A stretch of DNA of 64,000 bases from Vibrio tetraodonis (GCF_003350295.1 NZ_QLYY01000024.1:1-64000), one strand, 5' to 3'; counted from the stretch's first letter, positions 54,134-63,239 are shown. The notes: generated from the letters alone by a model not told the origin. Numbers and translations: made by a program.

Positions 54134-55502
54134 CATTAAACAGGCGCTTATCAGTGCTGAAAAGAAGCTATTACTGCGCTTCATCGGTTTGCTTTTATTT
54201 TGCCTGCTACTGGTAGAGCTCGCTGTCGGCGTGCTTTTTTTCTATGATCTTTATCGCGCTGAAACCAAAATACTTACTTCTATGGCCTCGGAGTATCAGC
54301 GTATATTGAAATATGACTCTGCGCAGCGTTTAACTCATGTGTTGGAAGCAAACCCAGAACGTTTGATTGATAATAAGATTAGCGTGTTTGTGACTGAAGC
54401 TAACAAACCAGATCAAGTAACGCTTATCGTCGGAGATGAAATGCTTTCACCTGATCTTGGTTCAAGGATAAAGCAACAGGAGAGTGGAAATTGGATCGAA
54501 CGTTTCATTTTCAATCCTTATCTTGTGGTGCAAGTAAAAGGCGATACACAAAACTTTTGGTTAGTGCTTGATAATCAAAAGCGTTACGTGATTGCGTTTG
54601 AAAACTGGATAACGACTGTGTACGCAATGCTTGTTATGTTAGTGATTACTTCAATCTTTACCCAGCGGATTATTCGCAATGCTATGACCCCTTTGGTGAC
54701 ATTAGGCAACTTATTAGAAAAGCTTCGCCACGGTAAGTTAGACAGTATAGAGACTATCAAAGCACCGCAAGGGCTAAGCCTTGTGAGTGCAAGCGTTCAA
54801 GAAGCAGTGACCAGTTTGCACCATACTACGACAGTACTTAACACCACAGTTGATGCTATTGCCCATGATATTCGTACTCCTTTATCTCGAATTATGCTGT
54901 CTTCGCAAACCGCTCTCATGAATGAAGAAAATACGGATGAGAGTAAAGCAAAAGAGGCTTTAGCTGACTGCGCTGAACAGGCGATGCAGGCTAGTAATAT
55001 GCTGACCGCATTGATGAAGTTAAATGATGAGAGAGTAGGGAAGCGTAAGATAAAAAAAGTCTCAACCAATATAAATGAGGTGGTAGAAAAGGTATCAAGC
55101 TGGTTTGAAGATGTCGCTGAACAAAAGAATATCACTCTAATGACTACGTCAGTTGAAGAGGTGGTGATTGAATCAGACCCAGATAAGCTGACCCAAGTTT
55201 TAGTTAATTTAGTGGACAACGCGATCAAATATACACCTGAAGGTGGACAAGTTACTGTCGATATTGAAAAATCGTGTGATAAAGGTGTGGCAATTCATGT
55301 GATTGATACAGGAATTGGAATTGAGTCTAAATTTCAAACGCTCATTTTCGAAAGATTATATCGAGTTGATACGAGTCGCAGTAACACAGAGGGTTATGGA
55401 TTAGGGCTATCGATCGCCGCCGCTATGGTAGATAACTTAGGTGGGACGATTAAACTATCGTCACAATTTGGCCAAGGCAGTCAATTCAGTATTGTGATTT
55501 AG
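54117..55502 (+). CDS. Sensor histidine kinase
   Basis: The 461-aa inner-membrane kinase has two membrane helices (about 20-45 and 165-185) with a periplasmic sensor between them, a HAMP-like linker, the H-box HDIRTPLSR, the N-box LVNLVDNAIKYTPEGG, DTGIGIE and the G2 box YGLGLSIA. The start is the ATG at 54117 (GAGGAG upstream). It is the partner of the overlapping response regulator. The small periplasmic domain could interact with the HbpS-like protein; this is inference. Confidence 0.92.
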   Translation: MSSSRNIKQALISAEKKLLLRFIGLLLFCLLLVELAVGVLFFYDLYRAETKILTSMASEYQRILKYDSAQRLTHVLEANPERLIDNKISVFVTEANKPDQVTLIVGDEMLSPDLGSRIKQQESGNWIERFIFNPYLVVQVKGDTQNFWLVLDNQKRYVIAFENWITTVYAMLVMLVITSIFTQRIIRNAMTPLVTLGNLLEKLRHGKLDSIETIKAPQGLSLVSASVQEAVTSLHHTTTVLNTTVDAIAHDIRTPLSRIMLSSQTALMNEENTDESKAKEALADCAEQAMQASNMLTALMKLNDERVGKRKIKKVSTNINEVVEKVSSWFEDVAEQKNITLMTTSVEEVVIESDPDKLTQVLVNLVDNAIKYTPEGGQVTVDIEKSCDKGVAIHVIDTGIGIESKFQTLIFERLYRVDTSRSNTEGYGLGLSIAAAMVDNLGGTIKLSSQFGQGSQFSIVI

Positions 55503-55812
55503 CATATTTAAAAAGGTGGTTTTTCATTTATATACTTCAGAGTGTTTATATTGTTTAAAGGTATATTAATAATATTTATTCTTATTTAACGGATAGTTTT
55601 TCAATTTTACTTACTATAGTGTGACTTTATTTAAATTAGTGGTTTATAGTAAAAATACTTTACTCTTTTTTAACTTGAAATATATATCTAATCTTAGCTT
55701 TTATTTTACATCAAAAATAAATAAATCAAACTAATTATTATTTACTCACCTTAATTACTTGATTAGGATTGCTTTAGTTATAAGAGCCAATCAATTAATA
55801 AAGGGATGTGTT
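55503..55812. other. AT-rich intergenic region upstream of small secreted-protein genes
   Basis: These 310 bases are very AT-rich with runs such as AAAAATAAATAAATC. I see no gene and no clear hairpin terminator after the kinase. It should carry the promoter for the two small secreted proteins; AT-rich DNA of this kind is a typical target of H-NS silencing. Confidence 0.5.
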
Positions 55813-56181
55813 ATGTTTAAGAAATTATTATTATTAGCTTTCTTATCGCCATGTTTAGCTTTGGCTAATGAAAGTAGTTTTATTAATGCTAATGTCGACA
55901 ATGCTGAAGCATCGGTGACATCAATTCCAGGTGGCTGGAGTGAATATCGTGCTTTAAGTCGTAATGAATACAATACTTTCTATCAAGCATTAGGTGGCTT
56001 AGTCGGAGTGTCTTACTCTCCTTTTGCGGTTTCCGCAAGTGTGACAGCAGGAATGAGCTACAAATTTATTTGTAATGCACAACCTACTTACCCAGATGCA
56101 CCTACTTATGCAGTTGTGGTTGAAGTTTATCACTCAATAAATGGCACTCCAGAGCTTGTCTCTATTAATGAAATTAACTAA
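55813..56181 (+). CDS. Small secreted protein, possibly cystatin-like
   Basis: The 122-aa protein has a signal peptide (LLLLAFLSPCLALA) and a mature domain of about 100 residues. The pattern GGWSEYRALSRNEYNTFYQA, then SVTAGMSYKFIC and a C-terminal strand VVVEVYHS resembles the cystatin fold (Gly-Gly start, central xAGxxY loop), but the QxVxG motif is not exact. The ATG at 55813 follows AAGGGA. It is 35 bases upstream of another small secreted protein and may share a transcript. Confidence 0.65.
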   Translation: MFKKLLLLAFLSPCLALANESSFINANVDNAEASVTSIPGGWSEYRALSRNEYNTFYQALGGLVGVSYSPFAVSASVTAGMSYKFICNAQPTYPDAPTYAVVVEVYHSINGTPELVSINEIN

Positions 56182-56216
56182 ACCCTCTATTAAATATAAT
56201 CTTTGGAGTAATTATT

Positions 56217-56516
56217 ATGAAAAAAACAATTCTATCTATATTCTCTTCACTATTGTTAATCCCATCTTTAGCCATGGCATCAAATAGCACATTGGATAAG
56301 ATATCTAAAAGCACGGAAGTAAATAATATGATGGGTAATAACTTCTTAATTCATCTTAAATATGTGAAGTCTGATTTTAGTGGTGGCTACTATACTTTTT
56401 ATGAGCTAAAGACTCAGGCTATGGACTCACCTAACTATTTTTGTGCTACGCTAAAGATTGATGAAATTGGTAATAGCGGCGTAGAAGTTGTAAATAATGT
56501 TAGATGTGCTCAGTAG
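56217..56516 (+). CDS. Small secreted protein of unknown function
   Basis: The 99-aa protein has a signal peptide (ILSIFSSLLLIPSLAMA) and a mature part with two cysteines (YFCATL and VRCAQ) that may form a disulfide. I recognise no family. The arrangement of strands near its end loosely resembles that of the preceding protein, so they may be distant paralogues. The gene follows 35 bases after it and ends before a strong terminator. Confidence 0.65.
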   Translation: MKKTILSIFSSLLLIPSLAMASNSTLDKISKSTEVNNMMGNNFLIHLKYVKSDFSGGYYTFYELKTQAMDSPNYFCATLKIDEIGNSGVEVVNNVRCAQ

Positions 56517-56561
56517 CAGCATAGTCTGATAAAAATCTAGACTTTTTTGCTATCGATGATG

Positions 56562-56590
56562 AAACGGAAGAGTAGCCGCTCTTCCGTTTG
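56562..56590. terminator. Bidirectional terminator before the aerolysin gene end
   Basis: The 11-bp perfect stem AAACGGAAGAG/CTCTTCCGTTT with a 6-base loop separates the small secreted-protein genes from the convergent aerolysin gene. A-rich and T-rich flanks support both directions. Confidence 0.82.
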
Positions 56591-56606
56591 TTGGTTTAAG
56601 AGCCTT

Positions 56607-58052
56607 CTACTCGTTGATAGCTTTAATGGAGAATTCTGCGTTGCTAAAACCCAGCCTGTCGAGTTCTTGCTTATCAAAGTTACTTGATACATCAAGATGA
56701 TTTTCTATATGTAGATGTTGTTTTTTAATGGCGCTAGCCTGGCCTATTTCTATGCTTCCAGCAAATTGAGACTCAGCGTAAAACTCTCCAGAGACATAGG
56801 AGTAAAACGGTCTTAAACTTGCGCCTGTTGTGTGCTGCATATTTTCAAGGCCATATTCATTGATTGCCCAGCTCCAGTCCCACCATTTTACTTCACCATT
56901 AATGTATCTATGGTCCCATTGATAGCGGAGATCGGCAGAATGGTTGCTAGCTCGTCCCATGGTAAAGGTGTGGGTATGATTTGGTCTATTACTAGGATGC
57001 GTAAACCATGCATTACCGCCCCAACGCAAAAACCCATTGAATGTAACGTCGTAGCTTATATTCGCCCCAAAACGATAAGGGTAAGAGATGCTTGCGCGAT
57101 AAAGTTCAACTCGAATTGGAATTTCAGCGTTTGCGGGTACCATAGGTCTTGCTTGAAGCATGATATTTTCGCTGTCTGATCCGCCATTGGTACTGGCAAA
57201 GCTTTGATTGGCCTCAAGGTTGATGGTGAGCTTGGTATCGCCAACCAGTGGCCATTTAAAGGTATTTTCGGTCGTCACTTTCTGCGAAAAACCAAAGCTG
57301 TTTGATTTTGACCAGTTTGTAGACTCGTTAACTTTTAGATCAACCACCACCTGTTGGGGGATGTCGGTATGGTTTCTCGCTACAGCAGTAATGGTTTTGA
57401 CCAGCTCGCGAGATGACTCGGTGACTTCGCCATGCCAAAAATCATCTTTATTAAGGGTGTAGGCAAAATTACCTATGGTCATTTTGGTCTTTTCGTTGCA
57501 TCGATATCCGCTGCACGTCCCATCTTGATTGCCTTGAATTACCCAATTATCACCTTCACGCCTTATATCCATATCTTCTCCGACATATTGGCCGTGATTG
57601 CCGCCTACCCAAGCATAACCTAAATAGTGTGCTAAATAGCTTAGTGGTTTAACGAAATTTTCTTGATCGGTTACAAGTTGGTACTGGATATCAAGCTCAT
57701 TACCTTCGCTTATTGATCTGGATTGATAGTGAGGGATGCCAGAAATGGCTTTCTTGGGGTAGCACCAAGTTTGGTGGTTTGGTAAATCCTGCTTAATTTT
57801 TCCATAGTAACCGGGGCCCATAATCACCCAATTGTCGTCAAGTCCAGTAATTTGCCATTTGCCCATTCGAGCCACAAGATAATCCTTGTGTTGAGCAGCC
57901 TCGAACCTATTTATTGGGCGATATTCTGACCGGCAAATATCTTCACCAAGCGTATCAATCACAAGCTGATCGGGATAAATTTTTGCGTGAAGATTTGTGC
58001 TTGAAAAAATGAAGATAGCAATAGAGATTAAGGGCACTTTGATGGTTGACAT
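56607..58052 (-). CDS. Proaerolysin-type pore-forming toxin
   Basis: The 481-aa protein has a 23-aa signal peptide and matches Aeromonas proaerolysin along its length. Conserved elements are IYPDQL at the mature start, the two disulfide pairs (ICRSEYRP with TWCYP, and GTCSGYRC), YLAHYLGYAWVGGNHGQYVG with the receptor/oligomer His, KVTTENTFKWPLVGDT in the membrane-insertion region, LRWGGNAWFTHPSNRPNH and VKWWDWSWAINEYGL. The activation loop differs: the furin-type KVRRAR of Aeromonas is replaced by SAIKKQHLH, so activation would need another protease. It is encoded beside a ToxR/ToxS-like pair. It should be secreted and form heptameric pores in host membranes. Confidence 0.94.
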   Translation of the reverse strand: MSTIKVPLISIAIFIFSSTNLHAKIYPDQLVIDTLGEDICRSEYRPINRFEAAQHKDYLVARMGKWQITGLDDNWVIMGPGYYGKIKQDLPNHQTWCYPKKAISGIPHYQSRSISEGNELDIQYQLVTDQENFVKPLSYLAHYLGYAWVGGNHGQYVGEDMDIRREGDNWVIQGNQDGTCSGYRCNEKTKMTIGNFAYTLNKDDFWHGEVTESSRELVKTITAVARNHTDIPQQVVVDLKVNESTNWSKSNSFGFSQKVTTENTFKWPLVGDTKLTINLEANQSFASTNGGSDSENIMLQARPMVPANAEIPIRVELYRASISYPYRFGANISYDVTFNGFLRWGGNAWFTHPSNRPNHTHTFTMGRASNHSADLRYQWDHRYINGEVKWWDWSWAINEYGLENMQHTTGASLRPFYSYVSGEFYAESQFAGSIEIGQASAIKKQHLHIENHLDVSSNFDKQELDRLGFSNAEFSIKAINE

Positions 58053-58097
58053 GGATATTCCCCTTTATGTCTGTGACGTTGGTGAGGTTACACACTG

Positions 58098-58119
58098 TTG
58101 TTAACGATTTGTTAACGAT
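58098..58119. repeat. Tandem 11-bp repeat upstream of the aerolysin gene
   Basis: TTGTTAACGAT is repeated twice head to tail with no spacer, 46-67 bases upstream of the toxin ATG. Direct repeats one helical turn apart are a common form of regulator binding site, and a ToxR-like gene is adjacent. Binding is only inferred. Confidence 0.55.
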
Positions 58120-58260
58120 AGGCTGTTTACCTTTCCATACTCAGAAATATTGAGGTATTGAAAAGAATTGAAATTTATTCCATTTTAAAATCAAATGCTT
58201 GTGATGTTTTGGTTGTTAGCAAATAAAGAAAACAAGATGGTGAGCGAAGTCGGATTGACT

Positions 58261-58734
58261 TTATTGAGATAGTTCGCGCTTGGCTAGCAGCTTTACTCGG
58301 CCGCTGGGTTCCTCTCGGATAAGGATGTAATCTTCCGCTGTGTATAAAATCTTAATATCTACCGAGTAGGGATCATTGTTGAGTAAGAGGTAGGGATAGA
58401 TGCTTGTATCATCGATGACTGGTCGTAAACTTTGTACTGACATTAAATCAAGTGTTCCGGACAGAGAGAAACCAAATTGGTCAAATGACCTGGCTTTACC
58501 AGAAAAACGAATCACCACTGGATCTTGCATCGAACTGTCTTTTAGCGAAGCAAGGTGGACGACATGATTATTTTCAATACGGGTGATCCCGTCTGAGCGA
58601 AAGACCTTCTGGTTTTGTTGGATGCGTACTTCGGTATGCTGATAGTGATTTCCCTCTACCTGATTGGACCAAGGGAGAGCGAGCACAAAAAGAAACGCGA
58701 TTACGGAGCAGATGAGAGTCAGATAGGGGATCAT
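58261..58734 (-). CDS. ToxS/VtrC-like membrane partner protein
   Basis: The 157-aa protein has one N-terminal membrane helix (TLICSVIAFLFVLALPW, about 5-21) and a periplasmic domain of strands (VVIRFSGKARSFDQFGFSLS, YSVDIKILYTAEDYILIREE). No catalytic motif is visible. Its start overlaps the ToxR-like gene by 4 bases, the arrangement of toxR-toxS and vtrA-vtrC, where the small partner forms a periplasmic complex with the regulator. Family assignment rests on context and topology, not sequence identity. Confidence 0.6.
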   Translation of the reverse strand: MIPYLTLICSVIAFLFVLALPWSNQVEGNHYQHTEVRIQQNQKVFRSDGITRIENNHVVHLASLKDSSMQDPVVIRFSGKARSFDQFGFSLSGTLDLMSVQSLRPVIDDTSIYPYLLLNNDPYSVDIKILYTAEDYILIREEPSGRVKLLAKRELSQ

Positions 58735-59498
58735 AATTGACTTTCTTCAAGAAAACTTATTATCTGGCTTGAGACTATATGTGGCTGCCCTTGAGTGTAG
58801 AAGATATTGATGGAGCTGCGACTATTTCTGTCCATTACTGATAGCTCCGCATACTGATCATTCTGTTCGAAGTACACAACACAGTGGCATTGATGCTCGG
58901 AAAGTAAGGCGAGAAGCTCAGGACTTAGATGAGTATCTGGCGTACTAATGACATCAATCATATCTACTCTTCTCATTGTTAGTGAGTGCATGCTATTTAC
59001 ATTTTCCCAGTGCCAACCATAAGATTTACTAAAACCGAGTAGGCTCGCGGAAAATAACAAGATAAAAGCGGATAGATAACAGATAGAGAGCCTGTAGTGG
59101 TGAAAAATGGTGTTAGGTTGATCGTCAACTGTTACTTTGCTTCTAGGTGTTGATGTGTCACCAAAAGCTTTTTGTATGGCCTCTATCTGGACCGTTTTTT
59201 GCGTATCGCAAGCAATACAGTCGTTAATTAGTCTATAACCTACTTTGGGCACGGTAACTATGGGCGATTCGTTGGCACCTAACTTCAGCAGTGCATGTCG
59301 CAGTGAACTGATGCTTTTAGCAAGAGAGGTCTCGCCAACATATTGATTTCCCCAAGCATGCTGGATGATGTCGCATTTCTTAACAACATTGGGAGAGTGT
59401 TGGATTAGAAGCTCCAATACTTGTGCTTCTCGATAACCGATCTTGGCGCTTTTATTACGATTGGAGAGTTTGTTACTAAGGGTATTAAATAAAATCAT
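58731..59498 (-). CDS. ToxR/CadC-like transmembrane transcription regulator
   Basis: The 255-aa protein has a cytosolic OmpR-type winged helix at residues about 15-92 (GYREAQVLELLIQHSPNVVK, SLAKSISSLRHALLKLG, VPKVGYRLI), one membrane helix at about 137-156 and a periplasmic domain of about 95 residues. It therefore senses outside signals and binds DNA from the membrane, like ToxR, TcpP or VtrA. The overlapping small membrane gene and adjacent aerolysin gene suggest that it controls the toxin. Confidence 0.82.
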   Translation of the reverse strand: MILFNTLSNKLSNRNKSAKIGYREAQVLELLIQHSPNVVKKCDIIQHAWGNQYVGETSLAKSISSLRHALLKLGANESPIVTVPKVGYRLINDCIACDTQKTVQIEAIQKAFGDTSTPRSKVTVDDQPNTIFHHYRLSICYLSAFILLFSASLLGFSKSYGWHWENVNSMHSLTMRRVDMIDVISTPDTHLSPELLALLSEHQCHCVVYFEQNDQYAELSVMDRNSRSSINIFYTQGQPHIVSSQIISFLEESQL

Positions 59499-59767
59499 AT
59501 CATCAAATTTAGGCAGTAACTCGAATGCTCACTGATCACCACCAATGGAATGTTTTACTCAAGGTAAGTACATGAATGTGCTTTGATCAATTAAGGAATA
59601 ACTGGCTTTGAACTGACATGTATAATCTGTGTGAGTGCTATCAATTATATGAAACTTAGTGCTTTTGTTTTGCGCTGTGGCTTGTATGCGAGAGCTCCAG
59701 CTTATTGTTCCGTTGAGTGATTTCTGTCCTATATTAAATGAGAAAGGTGTTGCTTACGGGGGATGAT

Positions 59768-60589
59768 ATGAGCTATCAAGGGCTGATTTCGAGAATCAAT
59801 GAACTACCCAGAATAGAGAGTGTACTTCAAGAGCTTCTTGAGATGGTAAATAGCGATCAGATTGATTTTAGTGAGCTGGCAAAAAAGATGGCCATGGATC
59901 AAGTTTTGTTAGCTAGGGTACTGAGAATGGCCAATTCTGCTCAGTTTGGTGGTGTTAAGGGTGTGTCGAACATCAATGATGCAATCGTGCGAATCGGTAT
60001 TGGGGCCATTCGCAATTTAATATCTTCATCAATTCTGGCTTCTACCTTCCCTAAGTTGGAAACACTCGATATTAAAGATTATTGGGCCAGTACCTTTGAG
60101 GTTGCCACTATCGCTGGTGCGTTAGCGAAGGAAATCAAAATTGACCCAAACGAAGCTTTTATCGCTGGGATATTACATAATATCGGTGAGCTTATGATTC
60201 ACTCTCTTGAGCCAGAAAAAGCTTTGGAGATCAATCGGCGTGTTGAAAAGGGCAGCAATCCCATAGAGGTACAGAGAGATGTCCTTGGAGCCGATGCTCA
60301 GCAGCTTGGAGCTGCTTTAGCTGAGAGTTGGAAGTTTCCTGCCGAACTGATTGATGCGATTGCCAATGTTAATCACCCCAGCAAAGCTGTAGAGTCGAAA
60401 AGATTGGCCTGTCTAGTCTTTCTAGCTAGGGATATTCATCAAAGCTGGGATACAATGAGCGCTAAAGAGAAGCAGCGGTATTTAAAAAAACACAAGGCTG
60501 CTGTAGCGCTGAACCTGGACTCTAATCTAACAGAAAAAATTGATGCAGTTAGAGGCCAAGGGAGTGAAATGGCATACCAGCTGTTTTAG
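59768..60589 (+). CDS. HDOD-domain signalling protein
   Basis: The 273-aa protein consists largely of one HDOD domain (ELPRIESVLQELLEMVNSDQ, MDQVLLARVLRMANSAQFGG, INDAIVRIGIGAIRNLI, EAFIAGILHNIGELMI). HDOD proteins are regulatory relatives of HD hydrolases; the metal-binding HD pair is only partly kept (HNIGE), so it is probably non-catalytic. The ATG at 59768 has GGGGGA upstream and is preferred to 59738. The preceding 270 bases hold no other gene. Confidence 0.87.
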   Translation: MSYQGLISRINELPRIESVLQELLEMVNSDQIDFSELAKKMAMDQVLLARVLRMANSAQFGGVKGVSNINDAIVRIGIGAIRNLISSSILASTFPKLETLDIKDYWASTFEVATIAGALAKEIKIDPNEAFIAGILHNIGELMIHSLEPEKALEINRRVEKGSNPIEVQRDVLGADAQQLGAALAESWKFPAELIDAIANVNHPSKAVESKRLACLVFLARDIHQSWDTMSAKEKQRYLKKHKAAVALNLDSNLTEKIDAVRGQGSEMAYQLF

Positions 60590-60594
60590 TACCG

Positions 60595-61500
60595 CTAACA
60601 CGAAGGCTCGTATTGATTCTTTCTCCTAAACCTCATTTGTTGGATGACTAAGCCTGCAATAATAAGTACAAGCCCTATCAAGGTTGTTGGGTAGATGTGT
60701 TCTTTGATGATTGTTGCAAGTAGCACTAGGGAAATAAAGGGCGACGCAAAAATAAGATTACTGATCCGCGCGGTATTTTGGGTAAGTTTTAATGCACTTA
60801 GCCAAAGAACGAAGGTGATACCCATTTCAAATAAGCCCACGTATATTGCCGCTAGCCAGCCCTGCGAAGAAATATGATTCCAATTAGCGCCCTCTATCCA
60901 GCTAATTAGCAGTGCACACGGCGTTGCGACGAGAAAGCCTAGCAAAACCGCTACTATAGGGTCGGCTTTATTCTTAGTATTGAGTATCCAGTAACCCGCC
61001 CATAATAAAGTCGATAGTAGAGCGAGGCCTACTCCAAGCGGACTGTCAAAGCTCATACTTAAAATGTCACCTTTAGTCGCAATAACAATGACCCCAAAGT
61101 AGCTTAAAGCACACGCAACCCAGTCTTGCCTGCGTATTGTTTGTTTGAGAAATACAGCAGCCATAACAGTAAGTGTGATTGCCCAACTGTAATTGATCGC
61201 TTGAGCTTGTGAGGCTGGCAGCAGGTCATAAGCTTTAAACAGAATAAGATAGTATGACAAGGGGTTAATTGCCCCAAGCAAGATGTAATAGAAAGGATTG
61301 GCGAGAAAAGTTGAGCTAATGGAAGATAACTTTCCTTGCCAAGCGCATATTAAAGTTAATGCAAGTGTCGAAACTGTACTTGCGACAGTGAGCATTTGTA
61401 TAGGTGTTAACTCTGCTAAGGTGAGTTTGAAGGCGGTGGCCACAGTCGACCATAAAAGTACAGCAGATAGTCCTAAACCGATTGCACGACGTTCGTTCAT
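60595..61500 (-). CDS. EamA-type drug/metabolite transporter
   Basis: The 301-aa integral membrane protein has ten predicted helices in two EamA repeats: AIGLGLSAVLLWSTVATAFK at the start, SQAQAINYSWAITLTVMAA, and a second repeat from LGVGLALLSTLLWAGYWILN. The ATG at 61500 (MNERRA) follows GGGA and is preferred to 61527. It ends in a basic tail (RFRRKNQ). Substrate is unknown. It is convergent with the HDOD gene with only 5 bases between them. Confidence 0.86.
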   Translation of the reverse strand: MNERRAIGLGLSAVLLWSTVATAFKLTLAELTPIQMLTVASTVSTLALTLICAWQGKLSSISSTFLANPFYYILLGAINPLSYYLILFKAYDLLPASQAQAINYSWAITLTVMAAVFLKQTIRRQDWVACALSYFGVIVIATKGDILSMSFDSPLGVGLALLSTLLWAGYWILNTKNKADPIVAVLLGFLVATPCALLISWIEGANWNHISSQGWLAAIYVGLFEMGITFVLWLSALKLTQNTARISNLIFASPFISLVLLATIIKEHIYPTTLIGLVLIIAGLVIQQMRFRRKNQYEPSC

Positions 61501-61632
61501 GACATTCCCTTGCCTAGATAGATACAACTCAAGGCGCTAGTCTATCGGTTTGATATTCAACCATCAAACTGGACATTTATCCAGTGGTAAAATACCATTT
61601 AACATATGGAAAATATGAGTTAACCCCTGATT

Positions 61633-63183
61633 ATGCAGTGGATTCTAGATAATTTGACCCTAGTTATGGTCGTAATAGGTTGTACGCTTCTAAGTGGTGT
61701 TGCAGTTGGCTGGTGGGTAAAGCAGAAAATGACCTTAGGTCATCAGCTTTTAAAACAGCAAATGGAATCTGCTCGAGAATTATCAAATGAGCAGATTAGC
61801 CAGTTAAAAAAAGCCCTAGAACAAGCAAATCAAGAGCTTGATCAACTTGACGCAGAACGAGATAAAGCAGCTTATGAGTTGAAGCAAGTGCATGGCCAGC
61901 ATATGGCTTCGTTGGAAAAACTTCGCTATTTGGAAACACTCAAACAGGAGCGTCAGCATTACGCCACTCAGCTCGATATTAGTCGAGAGCAAAAAGCGCA
62001 ACTTGAAGCACAGCTTCGAGAGCAAGATGCAAGACATCAAGAAGAAAATAAAGCTAACCAAGATAAGCTGCAACTGCTGGAGCGGGCAGAAGTTCGTCTC
62101 AAACAACAATTTGAGCAGTTAGCGCATCAACTATTTGACGCTAAAACAGCGAGAGTCGACCAGCAAAATAAACAAAGTTTGGATGCGATATTATCACCGC
62201 TGAAACTCCAGTTGGAAGGCTTTAAGAAGCAAGTTAATGACAGCTTCAACATAGAAGCAAAAGAGCGTCATACTCTGGTTCATGAGTTAAAAAATCTTCA
62301 GCGGCTTAACGAGCAGATGGCCCGAGAAGCAGTTAACCTAACTCAAGCTCTTAAAGGTGATAACAAGCAGCAAGGCAATTGGGGTGAGGTGGTCTTAGCG
62401 CGTGTGTTAGCTGAATCAGGTTTACGTGAAGGGCATGAATACCAGACGCAGGTGAGCTTACAAGATGAGTCAGGTAAACGCTTTCAGCCAGATGTTATTG
62501 TTTACTTGCCCAATAATAAACAAGTTGTTGTTGACTCAAAAATGGCTCTGGTTGCTTACGAGCGGTATTTTAATGCCCAATCCGATGAAATGAGAGATAT
62601 AGCCTTAAGTGAGCATCTACTCTCAGTAAGAGCACACATTAAAGGGCTATCGCAAAAGGATTATCATAAGCTTAAAGGGATAGAAAGTTTAGACTATGTA
62701 TTAATGTTCGTGCCAGTAGAACCTGCTTTTCAGTTGGCCATTCAGGCTGACCCGAGTTTAGTTAAAGATGCGCTAGAGCAAAACATTATTTTGGTGAGTC
62801 CAACCACATTGTTGGTTGCCCTTCGCACCATAGACAACCTGTGGCGCAACGAGCGTCAAAACCAAAATGCACAAGTTATCGCTGACAAAGCGAGCAAACT
62901 GTATGACAAGCTACGCTTGTTTGTTGACGATATGCAAAATCTTGGTGGCGCATTAGACAAAGCAAATCAGAGTTATCAGGGAGCGATGAACAAACTTGCT
63001 AGTGGGCGAGGCAATATGATTCGACAGGCAGAGAGCTTTAAACAGCTTGGGGTTGAGGTAAAGAGGCCCATTGCCCCCAGTGTGACGAATTTGGCAAGTT
63101 ATGATGGGTTACAAGAAAATAATTCTGGAGTTGAAAATGATTCTATCGATGAAAGACAACAAGCTGAGGATAAAGTAAACTAA
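61633..63183 (+). CDS. rmuC: DNA recombination protein RmuC
   Basis: The 516-aa protein has an N-terminal membrane helix (about 8-28), a long coiled coil (about 35-170) and a PD-(D/E)xK-like nuclease domain (KGDNKQQGNWGEVVLARVLA, FQPDVIVYLPNNKQVVVDSK, LIVSPTTLLVALRTI-like segment). RmuC limits inversions at short inverted repeats in E. coli. It precedes ubiE by 56 bases, as in many gammaproteobacteria, and marks the return to conserved chromosome. Confidence 0.93.
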   Translation: MQWILDNLTLVMVVIGCTLLSGVAVGWWVKQKMTLGHQLLKQQMESARELSNEQISQLKKALEQANQELDQLDAERDKAAYELKQVHGQHMASLEKLRYLETLKQERQHYATQLDISREQKAQLEAQLREQDARHQEENKANQDKLQLLERAEVRLKQQFEQLAHQLFDAKTARVDQQNKQSLDAILSPLKLQLEGFKKQVNDSFNIEAKERHTLVHELKNLQRLNEQMAREAVNLTQALKGDNKQQGNWGEVVLARVLAESGLREGHEYQTQVSLQDESGKRFQPDVIVYLPNNKQVVVDSKMALVAYERYFNAQSDEMRDIALSEHLLSVRAHIKGLSQKDYHKLKGIESLDYVLMFVPVEPAFQLAIQADPSLVKDALEQNIILVSPTTLLVALRTIDNLWRNERQNQNAQVIADKASKLYDKLRLFVDDMQNLGGALDKANQSYQGAMNKLASGRGNMIRQAESFKQLGVEVKRPIAPSVTNLASYDGLQENNSGVENDSIDERQQAEDKVN

Positions 63184-63239
63184 TCGCTCGCAGCGCTGAG
63201 GTCGTATTAATTCATAACGCTGCTTTAAGAGGAATTGTC

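Noticed and set aside
42422..61600. An alternative right end of the Tn7-like element further downstream
   Set aside because: I searched for more copies of the TTGGCAAACTTTATT repeat beyond 42421 and found none, while the 42396-42421 end is a perfect inverted match to the left end.
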